DNA of 64,000 nt. Origin: Lunularia cruciata (taxonomy: Eukaryota; Streptophyta; Marchantiopsida; Lunulariales; Lunulariaceae). The notes beneath the pieces are model-generated. The model saw only the letters and a program-made list of their open reading frames with translations. It searched no databases and was not told the origin of the DNA. The stretch covers positions 49,915,001 to 49,979,000 of the forward strand of contig OX419758.1 in assembly GCA_948567375.1 (NCBI GenBank), written 5' to 3'. The position numbers were made by a program, and so were the translations under genes. Each line of letters starts with the position of its first letter. Position 1 is the first letter of the stretch. This document shows positions 57,984 through 64,000 of this stretch, piece by piece.

Positions 57984-58818
57984 TTGAGTGTTGCAAGAAC
58001 TATGGATCCGCAATTGCAAGAGTTGGTGAAAGGAATGCAAGGGATGTTGAATGAATTTCGAGAGATTAAGATGACTATGGAGACATTACAAAGTCAAGTG
58101 CAAATCCTTAGGAACGATCAAGCCATGCAAGAAGAAGAGCCATCTCAAAACCCAATACCTGCAACTGAAGTACTTGGAGAGGCACTTGTGCCTACAAACC
58201 CTATCAACGATGAAGCCATATTGCTACTCTGGATGAAGAAGACCTGCAATATCAAGCCTTACAAGGGGCAATGTATGATGGGAGTAGTGGAAAATTAGAT
58301 CTTGAGAATGAATTGATATTTTTGATTGTTCTCAACAAAGATCACAGAGCATGTTGTAGGCGTGTTTGCATGTGGGTACTTGACTGATAAAGCCCCCACA
58401 TGGTATGATGCTTGGGAAAAATCCATGTTGGCAAAGAGAAAGGAGGTCACGTGGACAGTAATACAAGAAGGATTGCTAAAGAATTTCCAATTGGTGGATT
58501 TTGTCCAGATAGCCACTATGGAGATTGTGATAGAAGAATAGCATACAAGAGTATGTGGAGGCATTTTTGGATCTACAAGTCACAATAACCAACATTAGTC
58601 AAGCAGAGGCTCTCAAAAATTTCAAACAAGGGTTAAAGGAGCAGATTTGCCAAGAAGTCATGGTGCAAAATCCTTGCACAATATTTGAAGCCATTGCTTG
58701 TGTGCAAAGAATAGCAGGAGCATTGGGTGGAGGTGAAGGAGTAGTTCCACCTCAATATTATTGGGCAGAAATGCCACACATGGGTAGACTAGTACCAATG
58801 GAATTGGGCAACCTTTGA
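57984..58818 (+). pseudogene. Element A: gag remnant
   Basis: The first part (57984-58298) is a probable coiled coil (LQELVKGMQGMLNEFREIKM, METLQSQVQILRND). The second (58326-58541) has the capsid motif CGYLTDKAPTWYDAWEKS and VTWTVIQEGLLKNFQ. The third (58555-58818) has EALKNFKQGLKEQICQEVMV and IFEAIACVQRIAGAL. Frames change between 58541 and 58555 and a stop separates the first two, so gag is non-functional. Confidence 0.8.
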
Positions 58819-58914
58819 TTTTGAGAGCAAGGAGCACGACTGCTTCAAGAGGAGCATAGACGGGTAGAAGAACAAAGAGATGGAGTACAATAAGGAGAAG
58901 GAACTCAAGGAAAA

Positions 58915-58980
58915 CAATGTTGTTGTTACAATTGTGGATGTATTGGCCACATATCTACCAACTATTGCACTCATTTCCCT
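58915..58980 (+). pseudogene. Element A: zinc knuckle
   Basis: The frame reads CYNCGCIGHISTNYC. The spacing is C-x2-C-x4-H-x5-C rather than the canonical C-x2-C-x4-H-x4-C of gag nucleocapsids, so one residue appears to be inserted before the last Cys. It lies between gag and protease, as expected. Confidence 0.7.
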
Positions 58981-59072
58981 AGAGGCCCTTGGCCTTTGTA
59001 TAGGCAATCTTTGAACAACATGGAGAGGCGCATTGAAGAGGAGGAGGTGGAAATCACTTTGGAAAACAAAGA

Positions 59073-59760
59073 TTGCCAGTAAATGTACCTAGCGGCCTTA
59101 TTGACTCAATAAGGAAGAAGAGAAGCAAGGGAAGGAAGAAAACTAATGTGCAAAGATTCCAAAATGCAACCTCACAATTGATTGTTGTAAATGGAGTCCT
59201 AGAAGGCAATCAAGTGAGAGTATTAATTGATCCAGGAGCAACAGAGAATTTCTTATCTCGCTCTGTTGCAATAAGATTAGGAATGGATCTAGAGAGAGAT
59301 AGGAGTGAACAAGTAGAGTTGCCTTACCGGAAAACAAAGAGGATTGAATCATTACTTAGACAGGTAACACTCTTTGTAGGAGAATATCAAGAAGTAATTG
59401 AGTGGCGAGTGATACAATTAGCTCATTATGATGCAATCTTAGGTATGCCATGGATGGATCATTACAATCCTATGGTAGATTGGAGGAAGAAAGTAGTGAG
59501 AACTCACCAATGGTCAATCATTGGGGTTAAAGAAAAATCACCCAGGCAAGATCTGTCTCTATATGTCATAGGGACGATAACATTCTATAAGATTGATAGA
59601 TGTTTCATGGATCTAATAAGAGAAGTCCACAGTGCACAACTCAATGGACAAGTTCTTGAGAAATTGAAGGTTATGGTGGATGAATTTCAAGATGTCTTTC
59701 CCAATGATCTACCCTAGGATTACCACCAAAAGGAGAGTAGATCATAAAATTGAGACACTC
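59073..59760 (+). pseudogene. Element A: protease and start of reverse transcriptase, cut by element B
   Basis: The 214-codon frame holds the protease VNGVLEGNQVRVLIDPGATE with the active-site triad written DPGA, later ILGMPWMDHYNP. It ends with MVDEFQDVFPNDLP, the start of the reverse transcriptase region. A stop at 59715 (TAG) breaks the frame. The sequence then continues as element sequence (LPPKRRVDHKIETL in another reading) until 59760, where LTR B begins. Element B carries the same DPGA. Confidence 0.85.
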
Positions 59761-60493
59761 TGTAATACTCCGAGTACAAGAGAAGAGAGAAAACACAAAT
59801 TGCATACTCAAACATTCGATGCCCCAAAGGAGCACCTTCTCTTTATTATATAGACAAAGAGGATCTCCTCTAAGGAAGCTCCACCATAGGATTAGGGACA
59901 CAGATAGGTGACATGTCAACAAGCTCCACCCTTGGATTACTTACTTGGATGGGTGACATGTCTGGTCTAGGTCCTATCTGGATGGTCAAACACGCTTTGA
60001 CCAAAGGGAATCTTTTAGGGAATCTTCCTGTAGGAATCTCAAAATCATGTAAGGTACCATTGGAAAGCTCTCGATGAGACAAAGCAAGGGGGGGGGGAAG
60101 GTCAACCTTTTGTTTATTGGGGGGAAATGCACATTTTCGAGGCCTAATTCATCCGTTTAGGCCTCCGAAATTGCCTTCAAAGATTTCAGGCATATTTTGG
60201 TTCCTACTCTATTAGTAGAAGTCCCCTTTTGGTGATATCTCTTTCTGATCTGATTAGTCCATCATGTGTAACATCCTTCCAGATGTTACCAAATCAATTC
60301 TCACCTTTTAATCATATGTCTAGCTATTGGTTCTAAGGTTCTCAAGTCTATTTCGGTTTTTGCACTATTAGTAGAAGTACTCTTTTAGTGATACTTCTAT
60401 CTGATATATTTCAACCATCATGTATAACATCATTCCAGATGTTGCCAAACCAAATTTCACATCTAGCTCATATGGCTAGCTCTTGGTATTACA
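59761..60493 (-). mobile_element. Element B: 3' LTR, 733 bp, with internal 156 bp duplication
   Basis: On the minus strand it starts TGTAATACCAAGAGCTAGCC (60493) and ends CTTGTACTCGGAGTATTACA (59761). It shares its ends and the AAAGGAGCACC block with LTRs A and C. Two units of about 156 bp, each starting CTATTAGTAGAAGT, lie at 60209 and 60365. The junction at 59760/59761 falls inside element A's coding sequence, so B inserted into A. Confidence 0.9.
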
Positions 60494-60508
60494 AACCTCC
60501 CTCCTTTT
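60494..60508 (-). other. Element B: polypurine tract
   Basis: The minus strand reads AAAAGGAGGGAGGTT directly before the LTR start TGTAATACC. This is the expected plus-strand primer site, and it also overlaps the end of the pol frame region. Confidence 0.8.
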
Positions 60509-60965
60509 AAGATGCAACGTCCTCGTTGTGCAATTGTTGCTCAAATGCTTGCACCAACACAAGTGCATGTGCCAAATTGGCAGCGGGCTCCCAGGTGGCT
60601 TCATAGAGGGGGTAACCTTTCCATTGTACTAGATAGTCCACCCGCGGGTGGCGAGTACCACGCATGCATTTTTGGAGAATCCGCTCCACTTCATATTCCT
60701 CTTTGCAATCAATGAGTGTCGGACAAGGTCGAATGTCTGGTGTGGAATGATCTTGGCTTGATCGGGGAGCATATCTGCGTAGTAGGGAGACATGGAACAT
60801 TGGATGGATCTTCATGTGTGGTGGTAGCTCAAGATGATAGGCCATAGTGCCGATGCAACAAAGAATCGAGAAAGGCCCAATAAAATGAGGTCTGAGCTTA
60901 CAAGGTCCAAATAAGGTGAGGTTGGTTGTCGATAGCCACACTTGATCCCCAACATTGAACTCCAT
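60507..60965 (-). pseudogene. Element B: integrase C-terminus and chromodomain
   Basis: The minus frame contains the GPY/F-type motif KLRPHFIGPFSILCCIGTMA, then HPMFHVSLLRRYAPRS. The chromodomain follows: EEYEVERILQKCMRGTRHPR, VDYLVQWKGYPLYEATWEPA. The aromatic and WKGY...TWEP residues of the fold are present. The chromodomain places B in the chromovirus branch of Ty3/gypsy, which can target marked chromatin. The frame is separated from the rest of integrase by a stop near 61000. Confidence 0.92.
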
Positions 60966-60998
60966 GTGCCGACGGTGTGCATTATCATATTGCTTTTG

Positions 60999-61997
60999 TC
61001 AATTTTGTGCAATCTGTAATCTGTGCTTAGCGCTCTCCACACCTTGTTGGATTCTAGAAACAAATGTGTTGACTGCATCGACCTTGGTCGCCACTGGACG
61101 GATCTTCATCAAGCTAGAAGGTGTGAAGGGACGCTCACCATACATGAGGAAGAACGGAGTGACCTGGGTGGATGCATTCACTGAATTGTTGTAAGCGAAT
61201 TCCACCAACGGGAGTAGGGTGTCCCACCTCTCTTGCTCTTCTAAGGTGAAGCCGCGTAACATGTCTTCAATCGTGCGATTAGCCTGCTCTATTTGGCCAT
61301 ATGTTTGGGGGTGGTAAGCTGTGGACATGGCCAACTTGGTTTTGAAGAAACCAAAGAGTGTTTGCCAAAAGAAGCTGGTGAATTGGGTGCCTCTATCGGT
61401 GATGAATACTCTGGACAAGCCATGGTGAGCAAAGACTGCATCTAAGTATAATTGAGCTAGTTGTGGAGCGGTCACCTCCTTGGTGGTAGGGCATACATGA
61501 ATTATTTTGCTGAGCCGGTCCACAAAGACCACAATGGAGTCAAACCCTGAGGTGGTCTTGGGTAATTCACAGATGAGATCCATACTCACTTGTTCCCAAC
61601 ATTGGGTAGGAGTGGGGAGAGGTTGAAGGAGCCCTGCAGGAGCTTGATTAGAAGCTTTGTTCTGTTGGCAAAGTAGGCAGCTACGCACATAGTCCATCAT
61701 GTCATTGCTCATCTTGGACCAATAGTAATGGCACTTGACTGCATCCAAGGTCTTGTCCACTCCGACATGAGCTGCAATGGCCGAATCATGACATTCTACT
61801 AGAATGGTGGTGCGTAATTCTGGGACATTTGGGATCCATAATTTGCCATCCCAAAAGGTGAGTCCTTGGGTACTAGTGACACCTTTAGATGATTGTGCTT
61901 CTACAATCTGTGGGTCAGTTTTTGTAGCAGCCAGAATCTCTTGCCAGAATTCAGGGTTAATCTTAACCTTTGCCACCAAGTTGTTGGCCATTTGCAT
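60999..61997 (-). pseudogene. Element B: integrase zinc-binding and catalytic core
   Basis: The 332-codon minus frame has the H-H-C-C domain (VECHDSAIAAHVGVDKTLDA, then SCLLCQQNK). The D-D-35-E core follows: MDLICELPKTTSGFDSIVVF, RVFITDRGTQF and YGQIEQANRTIEDML. It then has FAYNNSVNASTQVTPFFLMY. All catalytic residues are intact, but flanking frameshifts and stops disable the polyprotein. Confidence 0.93.
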
Positions 61998-61999
61998 GC

Positions 62000-63160
62000 G
62001 GGTGAATGCATCTGCAGGTGCTTCTTACCTTCCACGTAGATGATTGTCATGTTGAAGCATAGACACCACTCTGCCCACCAAATTTGGCAACGAGATAGAT
62101 CCTTTTGCGTCTCAAGGTAGACCAAAGGTTTGTGGTCTATCTCTACTACAAATGCCTTCTCGCCCAAGTAGTGCTTCCAATGCTTGGTTGCTAGAACGAT
62201 GGCCAGCTCTTCTCATTCTGTGGTGTGGTAGTTGCGCTCTACTGGTAACAACTTTCGAGAGAAATATGCAATTGGATGCCATCCGTCATGCCACTCTTGT
62301 TGTAGGACTGCTCCTATTGCTATGCCTGATGCATCTGTAGCCAACTTGATTGGACGTTTTGGATCATACCACTTCAAGATTGGTGCATGTAGCAAGGTGG
62401 CCTTCAATTCTTGAAAGGCCAACTCTTGTGAAGTTCCCCATGTCCACTTCTTCCCCTTGCCAAGTAGTGTCATTAAAGGCTGTGCAATCTTAGAGAAGTC
62501 CTTGACAAATCTACTATAGAATCCCGTCAACCCCAAGAAGCTCTTAAGTTGAGTCTGATCTTCTGGGGCACTCCATTTTTGAATGACCTCTATTTTATCT
62601 GTCAATACTTGAATGCCCTCTGCACTTACTCTATGCCCCAAGTAGTCTACTTCAGACTTGCCAAACTCACACTTTGAGATTTTGGCATACAACTGATTTT
62701 GTCTTAGAATCTGGAGGACCTCTTGTAGATGTTGTTTGTGTTCTGTCATCATGCTACTGTATACTAAGATATCATCCAAGAAAACGATAACATACTTATC
62801 CAAGTATGGACAAAATATGTCATTCATTGGACTCATGAAAGTGGCAAGTGCATTGGTGAGGCCAAAAGGCATCACAAGATACTCAAAGTCGCCATACTTG
62901 GTTTGAAAGGCAGTTTTGTGCACATCCTCCTATGCAATTTAGATTTGATTGTAACCGCTCCGCAAGTCCAGTTTGGTGAAGTATCTTGCTCCATGGAGTT
63001 GATCAAATAGGTCATCCATGTGAGGTAAGGGGTATTTGTTCTTCACTGTTTGCTGATTGAGACCCCGATAGTCAATGCACATGCGCATTGTACCATCCTT
63101 CTTCTTCACAAACAAGACAGGGGCCCCATATAGTGATACACTAGGTTGGATGAACTCTTT
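62000..63160 (-). pseudogene. Element B: reverse transcriptase and RNase H
   Basis: The minus strand reads [53 protein letters not shown], then two stops, [20 protein letters not shown] and the catalytic FLDDILVYS. The connection and RNase H follow ([48 protein letters not shown]). In-frame stops occur near 63157, 62940-62930 and 62212. A frameshift near 62020 precedes integrase. Confidence 0.92.
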
Positions 63161-64000
63161 CTATAGCATCTCCTCAATTTGAGTCTTACACTCCTCCAAC
63201 TCATGAGGTGATAGGCGATATGGGGTCTTACAAGGAGGCGTCTTCCACGGAAGTGTCTCAATTTTGTGATCTACTCGCCTTTTTGGTGGTAATCTTGAGG
63301 GTAGATCATCGGGAAAGACATCTTGAAATTCATCCATGACATCCTTCAATTTCTCAAGAATTTGTCCATCGAGTTGTGCACTCTGGACTTCTCTTATTAG
63401 ACCCATAAAATATCTATTGGTCTTACAGATAGTTGCCGTCCCTACGACATATAGAGCAGTTTCTGCCTATGTGATTTTTCTTTAACCCCAATGATTGACC
63501 ATTGGTGGGTTCTCACTACTTTCTTCCTCCAATCCACCATAAGGTTGTACTGCTCCATCCATGGTATGCCTAAAATTGCATCATAACAAGCTAATTGTAT
63601 CACTTACCACTCAATTGCTTCTTGATATTCTCCTACAGAGAGGGTTACCCGTCTAGGTAATGATTCAATCCTCTATGTTTGCCCATTTGGTAACTCTACT
63701 TCTTCACTTCCATCTCTCTCTAGATCCATTCCCAATCTTATTGCAACAGAGCAAGACAAGAAATTCTCTGTTGCTCCCGGATCTATTAATACTCTCACTT
63801 TATTACCTTCTAGGATTCCATTCACGACAATCAATTGTGAGGTTGCCTTTCGGGATCGTTGCGCATTATTCTTCTTCCTTCCCTTTCTTCTATGCTTCCT
63901 TATTGATCCAGTAAGGCCGCAAGGTACATTTACTAGGCGATCTTTGTTTTCCAAAGTGATTTCCACCTCTTCTTTGTCAATATGCCTCTCCATATTGTTC
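63161..64000 (-). pseudogene. Element B: protease, running off the window edge
   Basis: The minus strand from the edge reads EVEITLENKDRLVNVPCGLT, then VVNGILEGNKVRVLIDPGAT with the DPGA site. Near 63406 it has MDEFQDVFPDDLPSRLPPKR and VDHKIETLPWKTPPCKTPYR. Frames are interrupted between 63673 and 63406. The gag and 5' LTR lie beyond 64000. Confidence 0.88.

Noticed and set aside
1-64000. CRISPR arrays, operons or prokaryotic defence systems
   Set aside because: The DNA is intron-rich plant nuclear sequence with retrotransposons; direct repeats are R1, tandem duplications or LTR parts, none with CRISPR spacing.
1-64000. tRNA or rRNA genes
   Set aside because: No cloverleaf or rRNA-like stretch was seen; the only tRNA-like signal is the B-box-like core of R3.

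Overview
The window is nuclear DNA from a land plant. About the left 45 kb is one giant, intron-rich gene on the minus strand. It encodes a plant VPS13 (bridge-like lipid transfer protein) of the M type. I could place 52 exons, from the start codon at 45169 down to 490. They total 10,464 coding bases (3,488 codons) and every splice phase joins into one open frame. The C-terminal part lies beyond position 1. The close match to angiosperm VPS13, the moderate GC and the unfamiliar repeat families suggest a land plant that may be non-flowering (for example a bryophyte). The species is not established.

The gene's largest introns are packed with repeats: 6109-14008, 18976-20350, 25587-31577, 32080-34426, 37983-39294 and 41547-42469. 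Most belong to one family, here called R1, which I do not recognise. R1 copies share a 3' end carrying a short hairpin and an AT-rich tail. Their 5' ends are truncated at many different points, down to 10-43 bp, and the best copies are flanked by 14-18 bp target-site duplications. This is the signature of target-primed reverse transcription, so R1 looks like a SINE or the non-coding 3' part of a non-LTR retrotransposon. Every copy seen is in the same orientation, sense to VPS13. R1 repeatedly lands at GATATA-type sites, including one inside its own sequence, and this builds nests. A second short family (R2) and a possible tRNA-related repeat (R3) are also present.

Upstream of VPS13 lies a pyrimidine-rich leader and probable promoter (45170-46830). 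It is followed by an AT-rich block without recognisable genes (46850-49418) and an unassigned stretch (49904-51050).

From 49419 to the right edge the DNA is nested, decayed Ty3/gypsy LTR retrotransposons. An old minus-strand element D (51055-56685: integrase, reverse transcriptase, protease) was hit by a plus-strand element A (5' LTR 56686-57398, gag, protease). A was in turn hit at 59760/59761 by a minus-strand chromovirus B of the same family (3' LTR 59761-60493, chromodomain, integrase, RNase H, reverse transcriptase, protease to the edge). A related isolated LTR (C) lies at 49419-49903. All of them carry stops or frameshifts. VPS13 is the only gene here that looks functional.
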